Shown: positions 29,292 through 38,698, numbered from the stretch's first letter. The stretch: 64,000 nucleotides of DNA from Rugamonas apoptosis (GCF_014042355.1 NZ_JACEZU010000008.1:124001-188000), one strand, 5' to 3'. A program made the numbers and translations. The notes: generated from the sequence alone by a model not told the origin.

Positions 29292-31874
29292 ATGCCGGCC
29301 GCCGCGATGAAGAAGGATCTCAGGGAACAGCTCAAGCGCCAGCTCAAGGCCGACCGCCAGCTCGTCATCGCCGCCTTCCAGGCCGACGGCATGCCGGAAA
29401 AGCTGCTGCGCAACCTGCGCCAGAGCGTGGACGCGGTGCTGACGGAAGCCTGGCACGCGGCCGCGCTGCCGGACGACACGGCCCTGATCGGCGTGGGCGG
29501 CTACGGCCGGGGCGAACTGTTCCCCCACTCCGACGTCGACCTGCTGATCCTGCTGGCGCGCGCGCCCGACGATACCACCCGCGGCAAGCTGGAGGAACTG
29601 GTGCAACTGCTGTGGGACCTGGGGCTGGAGATCGGCCACAGCATCCGTACCGTGGACGAGTGCATGACGGAGTCGCAGGCCGACATCACGGTGCAGACCA
29701 GCCTGCTCGAAGCGCGCCTGATCTGCGGCGACCAGCCCCTGTACGAGGAGCTGCAGCGGCGCTACCAGGGCGCCATGGACCCGCAAGCGTTCTATCACGC
29801 GAAAATGCTGGAGATGCGCCAGCGCCACGCCAAGTACGAGGACACGGCCTTCAGCCTGGAGCCGAACTGCAAGGAGAGCCCGGGCGGCCTGCGCGACCTG
29901 CAAGTGATCCTGTGGATGGTCAAGGCCGCCGGCCTGGCCAATTCGTGGCGCACGCTGGCCACTTCGGGGCTGATCACCCAGACCGAGGCCAAGCAGCTGA
30001 TGGAAAAAGAGCGCGCCTTCAAGGACATCCGCGTGCGCCTGCACCTGCACGCGGGCCGGCGCGAGGACCGCCTGGTGTTCGACGTACAGACGGCCATCGC
30101 CGAGACGCTGGGTTTCCAGGCCACCGGCAGCGGCATCAACATGCGCCGCGCCAGCGAATACCTGATGCAGCGCTACTACTGGGCCGCCAAGACCGTCACC
30201 CAGCTCAACACCATCCTGCTGCAGAATATCGAGGAACGGTTGTTCCCGAAATCGGGCGTGGCCGTGCCCATCAACGCGCGCTTCAATGAGCTCAACGGCT
30301 TCATCGACATGAACGATGACGACACGTTCGAGCGCACCCCGTCGGCCGTGCTGGAAATCTTCCTGCTCATGACGCAGAACCCCTCGCTCAAGGGCATGAC
30401 TTCGCGCACCATGCGCGCGCTGTGGCACGAGCGCTTCAAGATCGATGCCGGCTTCCGCCAGGACCCCGTCAACCGCGCCCTGTTCCTGCGCATCCTGCAG
30501 GCGCCGGTGGGCATCATCCACACGCTGCGGCGCATGAACGACCTGTCCGTGCTGGGCCGCTACCTGCCCAACTTCCGCAAGATCGTGGGCCAGATGCAGC
30601 ACGACCTGTTCCACGTGTACACGGTGGACCAGCACATCCTGATGGTGGTGCGTAACATGCGCCGCTTCACGATGACGGAACACGCGCACGAATATCCGTT
30701 CTGCAGCCAGTTGATGGCCAACTTCGCGCAACCGTGGGTGCTGTACGTGGGCGCCCTGTTCCACGACATCGCCAAGGGCCGCGGCGGCGACCACTCCAAG
30801 CTGGGCACGGTGGACGCGGCCCAGTTCTGCCACGACCACGGCATGAGCGAGGAAGACACGGAACTGGTGGTATTCCTGGTCGAGAACCACCTGACCATGT
30901 CGCACGTAGCGCAGAAGCAGGACCTGTCGGACCCGGACGTGATCGCATCGTTCGCCAGGGTGGTGCGCGACGAGCGCCACCTGACGGCGCTGTACCTGCT
31001 GACGGTGGCCGACATCCGCGGCACCAGTCCCAAGGTGTGGAACGCGTGGAAAGGCAAGCTGCTGGAAGACCTGTACCGCATCACGCTGCGGGTGCTGGGC
31101 GGCGAGCACCATTCGGCCGACAGCGAACTGAAAAACCGCCAGCACGAGGCGCTGGCCACGCTGCGCCTGTACGGCCTGCCGCCGGATGCCCACGAAGCGC
31201 TGTGGAAGCAGCTCGACGTGGCCTACTTCCTGCGCCATGACGCCTCGGACATCGCGTGGGAAACGCGCGCGCTGTACAACCGCATGGACAGCGCCCAGCC
31301 GGTCGTCAAATGCCGCCTGGCGCCGATCGGTGAAGGCTTGCAGATCGCCGTCTACGTGCGCGACCAGGCCGACCTGTTCGCCCGCATCTGCAGCTATTTC
31401 GACCGCAAGAATTTCAGCATCCTGGACGCCAAGATCCACACCACGCGCCACGGCTACGCGCTCGACACCTTCCTGGTGACGGAGCAGAACTTCGCCAAGA
31501 GCTACCGCGACATCATCAGCCTGATCGAGCACGAATTGTGCGAACTGCTGACCACCCAGACGGCCTTGCCGGCGCCCGGCAAGGGCCGGCTGTCGCGCCT
31601 GTCGCGCAGCTTCCCGATCCAGCCCACGGTCGATCTGCGGCCCGACGAGCGGGGCCAGTATTACCTGCTGTCAGTGGCCGCCAACGACCGCACCGGCCTG
31701 CTGTACGCGATCGCCAACGTGCTCACCAAGTACAAGATCAACCTGCACACGGCCAAGGTGATGACGCTGGGCGAGCGGGTGGAGGACGTGTTCCTGGTCG
31801 ATGGCGCCGCCCTCAGCAATGCCCGTCTGCAATTGCAGCTGGAAACCGATTTACTGGACGCGCTCAAGGTGTGA
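29292..31874 (+). CDS. glnD: PII uridylyltransferase/uridylyl-removing enzyme
   Basis: Sensor of glutamine that adds or removes UMP on PII proteins and so sets nitrogen assimilation. 860 residues from the ATG at 29292. Domains in order: nucleotidyltransferase (GVGGYGRGELFPHSDVDLLIL), the linking helical region with NCKESPGGLRDLQ, the HD domain for UMP removal (FHDIAKGRGGDHSKLG), and two C-terminal ACT domains (about 700-775 and 790-860) that bind glutamine. It lies directly after map, as in many betaproteobacteria. Confidence 0.97.
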   Translation: MPAAAMKKDLREQLKRQLKADRQLVIAAFQADGMPEKLLRNLRQSVDAVLTEAWHAAALPDDTALIGVGGYGRGELFPHSDVDLLILLARAPDDTTRGKLEELVQLLWDLGLEIGHSIRTVDECMTESQADITVQTSLLEARLICGDQPLYEELQRRYQGAMDPQAFYHAKMLEMRQRHAKYEDTAFSLEPNCKESPGGLRDLQVILWMVKAAGLANSWRTLATSGLITQTEAKQLMEKERAFKDIRVRLHLHAGRREDRLVFDVQTAIAETLGFQATGSGINMRRASEYLMQRYYWAAKTVTQLNTILLQNIEERLFPKSGVAVPINARFNELNGFIDMNDDDTFERTPSAVLEIFLLMTQNPSLKGMTSRTMRALWHERFKIDAGFRQDPVNRALFLRILQAPVGIIHTLRRMNDLSVLGRYLPNFRKIVGQMQHDLFHVYTVDQHILMVVRNMRRFTMTEHAHEYPFCSQLMANFAQPWVLYVGALFHDIAKGRGGDHSKLGTVDAAQFCHDHGMSEEDTELVVFLVENHLTMSHVAQKQDLSDPDVIASFARVVRDERHLTALYLLTVADIRGTSPKVWNAWKGKLLEDLYRITLRVLGGEHHSADSELKNRQHEALATLRLYGLPPDAHEALWKQLDVAYFLRHDASDIAWETRALYNRMDSAQPVVKCRLAPIGEGLQIAVYVRDQADLFARICSYFDRKNFSILDAKIHTTRHGYALDTFLVTEQNFAKSYRDIISLIEHELCELLTTQTALPAPGKGRLSRLSRSFPIQPTVDLRPDERGQYYLLSVAANDRTGLLYAIANVLTKYKINLHTAKVMTLGERVEDVFLVDGAALSNARLQLQLETDLLDALKV

Positions 31875-31909
31875 GCCGCGCGTCCGCCCTACTGAAGAAA
31901 TAACGCAAC

Positions 31910-32659
31910 ATGAGTGAAGAACTTTTACGCCTGTCCAAACGGATGTCCGAACTGGGCCTGTGCTCGCGCCGCGAGGCCGATGAATGGATCGCCCGCGGCT
32001 GGGTGCGGGTGGATGGCAAGGTGGTGTCTGAACTGGGCAGCAAGGTCTATCCCAGCCAGCGCGTGACGGTGGAACGCCAGGCCGCGGCCGAGCAATCGAA
32101 GCGCGTCACGGTGCTGATCAATAAACCGATGGGCTATGTGAGCGGCCAGGCCGAGGATGGCTACCAGCCGGCCGTGGCCCTGATCAAACCGGAGAACCGC
32201 TGGCCCGACGACCCGGCCACGGAACAGTTCCATCCGACCCAGCTGCGCAGCCTGGTGCCTGCCGGCCGGCTCGACATCGATTCCGTCGGCCTGCTGGTGC
32301 TGACCCAGGATGGCCGCGTGGCCAAGCAGCTGATCGGCCACGATACGGACATTGACAAGGAATACCTGGTGCGGGTGGAATACACGCGCCCCGGCAAGCT
32401 GCCCGACGCGGACTTGAAGAAGCTCAACCATGGCCTGTGGATGGACGGCAAGCCGCTGCTGCCGGCCAAGGTGCGCTGGCAAAACGACGACCAGCTCAGC
32501 TTCACGCTGCGCGAAGGCAAGAAACGCCAGATCCGCCGCATGTGCGAGATGGTGGGATTGAAGGTGGTGGGTTTGAAACGGGTGCGGATCGGCAAGGTCA
32601 AGCTGGGTGACTTGCCGGTTGGACAATGGCGCTACCTGCGGCCGGACGAGCGCTTCTGA
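31910..32659 (+). CDS. RsuA/RluB/RluF-family rRNA pseudouridine synthase
   Basis: Protein of 249 residues with an N-terminal S4 RNA-binding domain (LSKRMSELGLCSRREADEWI) and a catalytic domain containing PAGRLDIDSVGLLVLTQDG, where the first Asp is the nucleophile. INKPMGYVS and the end GKKRQIRRMCEMVGL are family marks. It isomerises a uridine of 23S or 16S rRNA. Which of the RluB/E/F sites it serves is not decided here, though the ending resembles RluF more than RsuA. Confidence 0.92.
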   Translation: MSEELLRLSKRMSELGLCSRREADEWIARGWVRVDGKVVSELGSKVYPSQRVTVERQAAAEQSKRVTVLINKPMGYVSGQAEDGYQPAVALIKPENRWPDDPATEQFHPTQLRSLVPAGRLDIDSVGLLVLTQDGRVAKQLIGHDTDIDKEYLVRVEYTRPGKLPDADLKKLNHGLWMDGKPLLPAKVRWQNDDQLSFTLREGKKRQIRRMCEMVGLKVVGLKRVRIGKVKLGDLPVGQWRYLRPDERF

Positions 32660-32811
32660 TTTGCGCTGTCCTGCACAGACACGCAGTGTGGCGTGCTGTC
32701 ACCATTAGATGAAAGATTCTTGCTATTCTGCAAGCCAATGCGGGCAATAGTGAGTAAACTGTTCTTGCAATACATCTTTTTCCCCCGAAAATCGCAAAGA
32801 GATATGCCGTC

Positions 32812-33576
32812 GTGAATAATCCACCACCCAGCCAATTTCGTCGTGGTCCGCCCAGCCTCAAAGATGCCCAGGAACCCATCGCGGCCGGCAGCAAGCCCCA
32901 TGAAATGAATGGTGAGCAAGACATCGGCGACGCCCTGGCCATGCTGGCCGAGACGGGCGATCCCGTATCGATCTATCCCCACAGCAGCACCAACGTGGTG
33001 CTGGCACGCATCCGCTCCGTCGACCCCGACCATCCCCAGTTCGTGCTGGAACTGAACGAAGGCGAATACCTGCCGCCCGGCGAAGCCGTGTTCGTGGCCT
33101 GGCTGCGCAGCGCCAAGATGCAGTTCAAGCTCAGCTCGCCCGACTGGACGCCGCTGGCCGAGCATCCCACCTTGATCCCGGCCACCTTCCCGGAAAAATG
33201 CCTGATCCTCAACCGGCGCGCGGCGCAGCGGCTGGAAACGCCGCTGGGCGTGTATTTCCTCGCCTCGTTCGTGCTCAACGGCAAACCCTATGAATTGCAG
33301 CTGTACGATTTTTCCGCTGGTGGGGTCGGCATGCGCGCCGCCCCGCGCGACGCCGTGGGCCTGCACGTGGGCCGCAAGTTGCAGCGGGTGCGGCTGGAAC
33401 TGGGGCCGGACGCCGTCATGATCGCCGACCTGGAGATCCGCTTGTCGCGCACCTTCCGTTCGTTCCTGCTGGGCGAGCAAGTGCAGATCGGCTGCCAGTT
33501 CATCAACCTGTCGCCGATGATGCGCGACGAGCTCAACCATCTGCTGCAAAAATTGAGCGCCGAAAAGAACCGCTGA
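32812..33576 (+). CDS. PilZ-domain flagellar-brake protein (YcgR-like)
   Basis: Protein of 254 residues with a GTG start at 32812; the first in-frame ATG is 31 codons later. The N-terminal YcgR domain (about 38-135) is followed by a PilZ domain with NRRAAQRLETP and YDFSAGGVGM, the RxxxR and (D/N)xSxxG pair that binds cyclic di-GMP. Members slow the flagellar motor or steer surface attachment when cyclic di-GMP is high. No flagellar genes are nearby. The 150-bp gap upstream holds its promoter. Confidence 0.88.
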   Translation: MNNPPPSQFRRGPPSLKDAQEPIAAGSKPHEMNGEQDIGDALAMLAETGDPVSIYPHSSTNVVLARIRSVDPDHPQFVLELNEGEYLPPGEAVFVAWLRSAKMQFKLSSPDWTPLAEHPTLIPATFPEKCLILNRRAAQRLETPLGVYFLASFVLNGKPYELQLYDFSAGGVGMRAAPRDAVGLHVGRKLQRVRLELGPDAVMIADLEIRLSRTFRSFLLGEQVQIGCQFINLSPMMRDELNHLLQKLSAEKNR

Positions 33577-33672
33577 TCCGGGCTGGTGCCGCCCAGTGGG
33601 CCCGCAACATTTCCGGCTCCATAATTTTGTTGCTCCCAAGTCCATTAAATGAGCATGAATGCAACGAAAGGC

Positions 33673-33690
33673 GCAAATATTTTTATTTGC
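33673..33690. repeat. A/T-rich inverted repeat upstream of the second PEP-CTERM gene
   Basis: GCAAATA, TTTT and TATTTGC: a seven-pair stem with a four-base loop, about 135 bases before the PEP-CTERM start. It could be an operator or a small terminator-like hairpin. Confidence 0.5.
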
Positions 33691-33740
33691 AGATAGCAAA
33701 TTCCGTGAGCCTTATGATAACCTGACTTCACTGCTTCAAA

Positions 33741-33763
33741 TTCACACCACTGGCAGTTGTGAA
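33741..33763. promoter_or_regulatory. Possible operator TTCACA-N11-TGTGAA
   Basis: A six-base inverted repeat 60 bases before the PEP-CTERM start codon. Its arms are inverted relative to a CRP site, so CRP is not implied. A dimeric regulator is a plausible reader, but none is identified. Confidence 0.35.
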
Positions 33764-33822
33764 GCGCAGACAGAATAGCGAGCGATGCCAGTCATTATCA
33801 CTCTACAAACACGGGATATAAT

Positions 33823-34404
33823 ATGAGCAACATAAAGACCAAAGCAATCCGGCTGTCGTTGGCCGCTGCCGGCCTGGTACTCGCCACCTCCGCGCATGCC
33901 AGCTACGTCGATGTGACGAGCCTGGTAACGAGCAGCATCGTCAACAACGTGGCAACCTTCACGCTGGAGGCCGGCCACACTGTCTCCTTCACGGATTTCA
34001 CCGCTTCTCCGGTGCATGTGGCATTCAACAGCACCCCCCCGGCAAACCAGAACGCCACCACGGTCATGAACGCGATCAACGCCAGTGGCCTGAGCGGCTG
34101 GGGCCTGCCCGCCAGCCTCAGCTACGTTGGCGGCGCCAATGCCACAGCAGTCTTGAACAGCAACTTGAAGACGCTGTCCATCTCCCAGCCGCCAAACTAC
34201 AACTACCTGGCGGTGCACTTCGGTGACGGCGAAATGCTGTTCCACTGGACCCAGGGGACTGCCAATCCCTTCGTCATCACCAGCGACAAGCTGAGCAACT
34301 ATCGCGCCTACGCGTCGGCCGTCCCCGAGCCTGAAACCTACGGCATGCTGCTGGCCGGCCTGGGCCTGGTGGGCTTCCTGGCCCGCCGCCGCAAGGCAGC
34401 CTGA
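33823..34404 (+). CDS. PEP-CTERM sorting-domain protein
   Basis: Secreted protein of 193 residues. The signal peptide is clear (basic start, hydrophobic core, ATSAHA cleavage region). The mature part is Asn/Ser/Thr-rich with no catalytic motif and looks like a beta-sandwich. The tail is VPEPETYGMLLAGLGLVGFLARRRK, the standard PEP-CTERM signal for exosortase. Such proteins are usually linked to exopolysaccharide or biofilm matrix. It is a single gene ending in its own terminator. Confidence 0.9.
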   Translation: MSNIKTKAIRLSLAAAGLVLATSAHASYVDVTSLVTSSIVNNVATFTLEAGHTVSFTDFTASPVHVAFNSTPPANQNATTVMNAINASGLSGWGLPASLSYVGGANATAVLNSNLKTLSISQPPNYNYLAVHFGDGEMLFHWTQGTANPFVITSDKLSNYRAYASAVPEPETYGMLLAGLGLVGFLARRRKAA

Positions 34405-34431
34405 TCGGCGTACGCCGCCAGAGTGCAATTG

Positions 34432-34456
34432 ACGCCCCGCCAGGGGCGTTTTTTTT
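34432..34456 (+). terminator. Rho-independent terminator after the PEP-CTERM gene
   Basis: ACGCCCC, loop GCCA, GGGGCGT, then a run of T. The seven-pair stem is perfect and lies 28 bases past the stop. Confidence 0.9.
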
Positions 34457-34533
34457 TGGCCGTCTGTGTTGCCCGTGTTTTTGGCGATCCAGCGCGGTAG
34501 AATCAAAGCTCGCCCGTTCACATCCGTGCCGCC

Positions 34534-34962
34534 ATGCTGCAAGCATTGCCTTATCCAATACGCCAACAGTGTCCGCCCGGCGCCTGCTCGTGCGGGCGCG
34601 ACGAGCTGCTGGACGCGCTGGCGGCCGCACCGGAAACGGACGCACGCATCCTGCGCCTGACGCGGGAAGAGGAAAAGCGCCTGATCGCCCGTATCGAAGC
34701 GATCGCCAGCTACGAGGAACTGGAACACATGACGCTGCGCATGGAGCAGCTGCTGGGCATGGCCGTGCGCATCACGCCCAGCGTGCGGGGCGTGCGCACG
34801 GTGCGCGGCCTGGCCATCGAACTGGCCGAACGCCGCGGCCTGTGCCGCAAGACGCGCCAGGCGATCCCGGCCGCCATCCGGCGCTGCCTGGACCGCCATC
34901 CCGACATCGTGTACGCGCTGCTGAACGCGCGCGACCTGCTGGGCGCCGCATCGTCATCGTAG
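34534..34962 (+). CDS. Conserved small protein of unknown function
   Basis: Protein of 142 residues that I do not recognise by name. The start has a Cys cluster, CPPGACSCGRDEL (residues 13-25), which could hold a metal. The rest is charged and helical (REEEKRLIARIEAIASYEELEHM), then GVRTVRGLAIEL and a basic patch CRKTRQAIPAAIRRCLDRH. Codon use matches its neighbours and the frame is well kept, so it is probably a real gene. It has no signal peptide or membrane helix. It lies between the PEP-CTERM gene and the phasin gene. Confidence 0.65.
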   Translation: MLQALPYPIRQQCPPGACSCGRDELLDALAAAPETDARILRLTREEEKRLIARIEAIASYEELEHMTLRMEQLLGMAVRITPSVRGVRTVRGLAIELAERRGLCRKTRQAIPAAIRRCLDRHPDIVYALLNARDLLGAASSS

Positions 34963-35074
34963 GACTTGGCTTGATGCCACAAAGCGCGTGCCGCTTGCCG
35001 CCGCCCGCGCCGCATGCCACAATGGCCTCGCTTCATTTCCGACAGACTGTCAGCAAACCACCCAGGAGGCATCC

Positions 35075-35437
35075 ATGGTTTCAGCATCAGAACAGTTCAC
35101 CGCACAGTTCCCCACGCAGTTACCTGCCGCCAGCCGGGCGCAGGTGGAAGCGCAACTCGATTTCGTCACGTCACTGGCCCAAAGCGGGGTCGACAGCGTG
35201 GCCAAACTCACCGCCCTCAACATCGGCGCCATCCGCACCGTGCTGGACGAGTATCCGAAAGCCATGCACCAGCGCCTGGCCGCCGCCACACCGCAGGAAT
35301 GGCTGGCCACGGCCAGCGCCCAGATGGCGCCCACGCTGGAACGGGCCGTCGATTACGGCCGCCAGTTGGCCGAGCTGACGCTGGAAACGCAAACGGCCAT
35401 CAGCCGCGCGGCCCAGCAGGCCGGCAGCGGCAAATAG
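35075..35437 (+). CDS. Phasin family protein
   Basis: Protein of 120 residues from the ATG at 35075, which has a strong AGGAGG site. It is almost wholly amphipathic helix with few aromatic residues: FVTSLAQSGVDSVAKLTALN, then ATPQEWLATASAQMAPTLE in separate blocks, the phasin_2 pattern. Phasins coat polyhydroxyalkanoate granules, or serve as general amphipathic coat proteins. The shorter length fits small members. The downstream DUF3141 gene, with a PHA-synthase-like active site, supports a granule link. Confidence 0.8.
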   Translation: MVSASEQFTAQFPTQLPAASRAQVEAQLDFVTSLAQSGVDSVAKLTALNIGAIRTVLDEYPKAMHQRLAAATPQEWLATASAQMAPTLERAVDYGRQLAELTLETQTAISRAAQQAGSGK

Positions 35438-35501
35438 TATCCTGAGAGTAGCCTGAGCGGCCGGGAAACCGGCCACCGATTTCGCCCCCCGGGAGTGTTC
35501 C

Positions 35502-37715
35502 ATGTCCCTGTCCGACCCGCCAGCCGGTATCCCGGCCCTGCCTCCGCTTGCCTCATCGGTCTTCGATTACTGGGTCGATGCGTGGCAGCGGGCCATCCTC
35601 ACTTTCGACGTGCTGCGCGAGCGCGGCAACATCTACGCCGAGCATGAACAGTCGGGCAAGCCGCCCGTGCTGGTGTTCGACTACGACATCATCGTCGACG
35701 GCCGCAAGCTGGAACGGCCGGCCAACTACGCGCTGGCCGCCATCAAGCCGCCGCCCGGCTGCCCGGCCACCGACCGGCACAAGCGCCCCTTCGTCGTGAT
35801 CGACCCGCGCGCCGGCCACGGCCCCGGCATCGGCGGCTCCAAGATCGACAGCGAGATCGGCATCGCGCTGCGCCAGGGCCACCCGTGCTACTTCGTGATG
35901 TTCTTCCCCCAACCCGTGCCCGGCCAGACGATCGAATGCGTGACGGCGGCCGAGCGCGTGTTCCTGGCCAAGGTCAACGAACTGCACGCGGGCGACGCCG
36001 GCAAGCCTTTCGTGATCGGCAACTGCCAGGGCGGCTGGGCCTTGATGATGCTGGCCGCGCTGGAGCCGGAACTGGTGGGCCCCATCCTGCTGGCCGGCTC
36101 ACCCATCTCCTATTGGTCCGGCTTGCACGGCAAATACCCGATGCGCTACACGGGCGGCCTGCTGGGCGGCACCTGGGCCGCCTCGCTGGCCGGCGACCTG
36201 GGCAACGGCAAGTTCGACGGCGCCCACCTGGTCAACAACTTCGAACAGCTGGATCCGGCCAACACTTACTGGCACAAGCCCTATGGCCTGTATGCCAAGG
36301 TCGACACGGAACGCCAGCGCTTCCTGGAATTCGAACGCTGGTGGGGCGGCCACTTCCTGCTCAACAAGGAGGAGATGGAGTGGATCACGCAGAATCTGTT
36401 CGTCGGCAACCGCCTGAGCGCGGGCGAGATCTTCCACGATGAGGGCCGCAGCCAGATCAACCTGCGCCACATCCGCTCGCCCATCATCGTATTCGCCTCG
36501 TGGGGCGACAACATCACCCCGCCCCAGCAGGCGCTGAACTGGATCCCGGACCTGTACGCCAACGCCGGCGAGATCCGCGACAACGAGCAGACCATCGTCT
36601 ACTTCCTGCACGAGCATGTGGGCCACCTGGGCATCTTCGTCTCGGCCGGCGTGGCCAACCGCGAACATTCGGAGCTGGCCAATGCGCTCGACCTGATCGA
36701 CGTGCTGCCGCCCGGCCTGTACGAGGCCATCATCACCGACACCCACCCCGACATGCCGGGCCTGGAGTTCGCCAGCGGGCGCTACGTGATCCGTTTCGAG
36801 CCGCGCGAAGTGAGCGACATCCTGGCGCTGGGCGAAGGGCGCGACGACGAGCGCGCGTTCGAAGTGGTGCGCCGCGTGGCCCAGGTCAACCAGGCCATGT
36901 ACGACCGCTTCGTGTCGCCCGCCGTGCGCGCCGTCACCAACGAAACCACGGCCGCCCTGCACCGCAACCTTAATTCGGCCCGGCTGGAGCGGCACCTGAT
37001 CTCGGACAGCAATCCCTTCGTCAAGGCCGTGGCGCCGCTGGCCGAAGCCGTGCGCGCCCAGCGCCGCCCCGTGGCGCCCGACAACCCGCTGCTACTGGCG
37101 GAACAGCAGGCCAGCGCCATGATCGGACAAATGTGGGACAGCTACCGCGACCTGCGCGACAGCGCCTGCGAGAACCTGTTCAAGGCCGTCTACGAATCGC
37201 CGCTGACGGCGGCGCTGGTGGGCCTGTCGCCGTCGGCGCCGCACTTGAACCGCCCGCGCGGGCGCAGCCGCGAGCAGGACGAATTGCTGCGCCTGAAGCG
37301 CGCCGAACACGCCACGTGGTTCGAACGGGGCAGCCCGGAAGCGGGCTTTTTGCGGCTGGTGATCTACGTGGCCAGCGGCGTGGGCGTGGTGGACAAGCGG
37401 CCATACGACGGCATCCGCCAGCTGATGCGCGAACGGGGGCTGGACAAGACCATCACGCTGAACCAGTTGAAGCACGCCGTCAACCTGCAAACCTACCTGG
37501 TGCGGCTGGACGAGGACCGCGCGCTGCAAGGCTTGCGCAAGCTGCTGCCCACGCTGGACCAGCGGCGCGAGGCGCTGCACCTGGCGCGTGGGCTGCTGGC
37601 GCGCAGCGGGCCGATCAAGGAGGAAAAACGGCTACGGCTCCAGCACGTGGCGGCCATCCTCCAAGTGGATGAGACGGCCGAGTCCAGCATCAGTGAGCCG
37701 GGGCCGGAAATGTGA
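35502..37715 (+). CDS. DUF3141 protein, alpha/beta hydrolase with a PHA-synthase-like triad
   Basis: Protein of 737 residues. The first ~400 form an alpha/beta hydrolase fold with nucleophile elbow GNCQGG (Cys175), Asp336 in SWGDNITPPQQ, and His375 in HEHVGHLGIF. This is the Cys-Asp-His set of polyhydroxyalkanoate synthases (PhaC). The C-terminal ~330 residues are helical and carry no motif I know. The family is often annotated as DUF3141 or PHA-synthetase-related; its true reaction is not established. It starts 64 bp after the phasin gene on the same strand. It is longer than PhaC and lacks any obvious PhaC N-terminal domain. Confidence 0.8.
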   Translation: MSLSDPPAGIPALPPLASSVFDYWVDAWQRAILTFDVLRERGNIYAEHEQSGKPPVLVFDYDIIVDGRKLERPANYALAAIKPPPGCPATDRHKRPFVVIDPRAGHGPGIGGSKIDSEIGIALRQGHPCYFVMFFPQPVPGQTIECVTAAERVFLAKVNELHAGDAGKPFVIGNCQGGWALMMLAALEPELVGPILLAGSPISYWSGLHGKYPMRYTGGLLGGTWAASLAGDLGNGKFDGAHLVNNFEQLDPANTYWHKPYGLYAKVDTERQRFLEFERWWGGHFLLNKEEMEWITQNLFVGNRLSAGEIFHDEGRSQINLRHIRSPIIVFASWGDNITPPQQALNWIPDLYANAGEIRDNEQTIVYFLHEHVGHLGIFVSAGVANREHSELANALDLIDVLPPGLYEAIITDTHPDMPGLEFASGRYVIRFEPREVSDILALGEGRDDERAFEVVRRVAQVNQAMYDRFVSPAVRAVTNETTAALHRNLNSARLERHLISDSNPFVKAVAPLAEAVRAQRRPVAPDNPLLLAEQQASAMIGQMWDSYRDLRDSACENLFKAVYESPLTAALVGLSPSAPHLNRPRGRSREQDELLRLKRAEHATWFERGSPEAGFLRLVIYVASGVGVVDKRPYDGIRQLMRERGLDKTITLNQLKHAVNLQTYLVRLDEDRALQGLRKLLPTLDQRREALHLARGLLARSGPIKEEKRLRLQHVAAILQVDETAESSISEPGPEM

Positions 37716-37734
37716 TTTCCAGAGCCCCGGTCTC

Positions 37735-38688
37735 TTAGCCCGGGTGGGCTACTGCAGCGCCTGGCATGATCCCGCCTTCGCTGCCATCCGGGTGGATGTC
37801 GTGGAACTTGCTGAAGTCGAGGATGCGCACATCCCCTTCCAGCTTATCGGACAGGATGTCGGCGAAGTGGTGGTTGAAGAAGATGTGTTCAGCCGAATAG
37901 CTTTGCCGCGCATGGACGAAATCGTTGAGCGTATCATCCGTGCCGGACACCCCCACCGTCAGCGTGGTGCCTTCGTTGATCAAGTCCTGCTGCGTCTTGC
38001 CCCACAGCGGGCTGTGCTCGTCGATGCGGTGCATGATGGTCCAGGTGAGCGCGAACACCGTGGTCTGGTCGCGTTCCAGCTTGAGATCGTAGAAGCGGGT
38101 GAACAGCTGCCCTTCCTGGGTGGTTTCGCGCCGTACCAGCGAGGCCCGTACCGACGCTTCCAGGATCAGGTTGGCACGCTCGTTGCCGGTGCGCAGCATC
38201 AGCGTGGGCACGCCGTTGAAGGGCGTGATGACGGCCACGTCGGAGAACATGATGCGCGACGTCGGGCGCGAAAAACGGGCGAACAGCAGGCCCGTGACCA
38301 CCGCCACTTCCACCATGCCCAGCATGATTTCGATCGAGGCCACCACGTGGCCGTAGGTGCTGCCCGGATTCATGTAGCCATAGCCCACGGTGGCCAGCGT
38401 TTCGATCGAGAAAAACACCATGTCCATGAACTCACCGGGGCGGGCGTTGGACACCGAGCCCGGCACCACGAAGAAGGCGCCGGCGAACAGCAAATTGGTC
38501 AGCACGTACAGGGTGGCGAACAGCATGAAGAAACGGGGCCACGTCAGCGTCAGCATCCAGTGATAGATGTCGGCCCAGTACCAGCGGCGCAAGCCGACGC
38601 GCTTGATGCGCGAATTGCCCATGCGGAAGGTGCCACGCTCGGCCCCCACCTTGGGCCGCAGCGGCCCCTTGAGTGGCGATGCGTTCAT
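37735..38688 (-). CDS. Inward-rectifier-type K+ channel (KirBac-like)
   Basis: Protein of 317 residues with two membrane helices (about 50-75 and 115-140) around a pore loop with selectivity filter TVGYG at 100-104. The slide-helix region WADIYHWMLTLTWPRFF precedes helix one. The C-terminal ~170 residues match the immunoglobulin-like cytoplasmic Kir domain (LMLRTGNERANLILEA, RTTT-like blocks, DQTTVFALTWTIMHRID). It conducts K+; physiological role in bacteria is poorly known. It is convergent with the DUF3141 gene and lies just after def on the same strand. Confidence 0.92.
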   Translation of the reverse strand: MNASPLKGPLRPKVGAERGTFRMGNSRIKRVGLRRWYWADIYHWMLTLTWPRFFMLFATLYVLTNLLFAGAFFVVPGSVSNARPGEFMDMVFFSIETLATVGYGYMNPGSTYGHVVASIEIMLGMVEVAVVTGLLFARFSRPTSRIMFSDVAVITPFNGVPTLMLRTGNERANLILEASVRASLVRRETTQEGQLFTRFYDLKLERDQTTVFALTWTIMHRIDEHSPLWGKTQQDLINEGTTLTVGVSGTDDTLNDFVHARQSYSAEHIFFNHHFADILSDKLEGDVRILDFSKFHDIHPDGSEGGIMPGAAVAHPG

Positions 38689-38698
38689 CCTGCCGCGC

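Noticed and set aside
33741..33763. CRP site upstream of the second PEP-CTERM gene
   Set aside because: The arms read TTCACA...TGTGAA, the inverse of TGTGA-N6-TCACA, with the wrong spacing.
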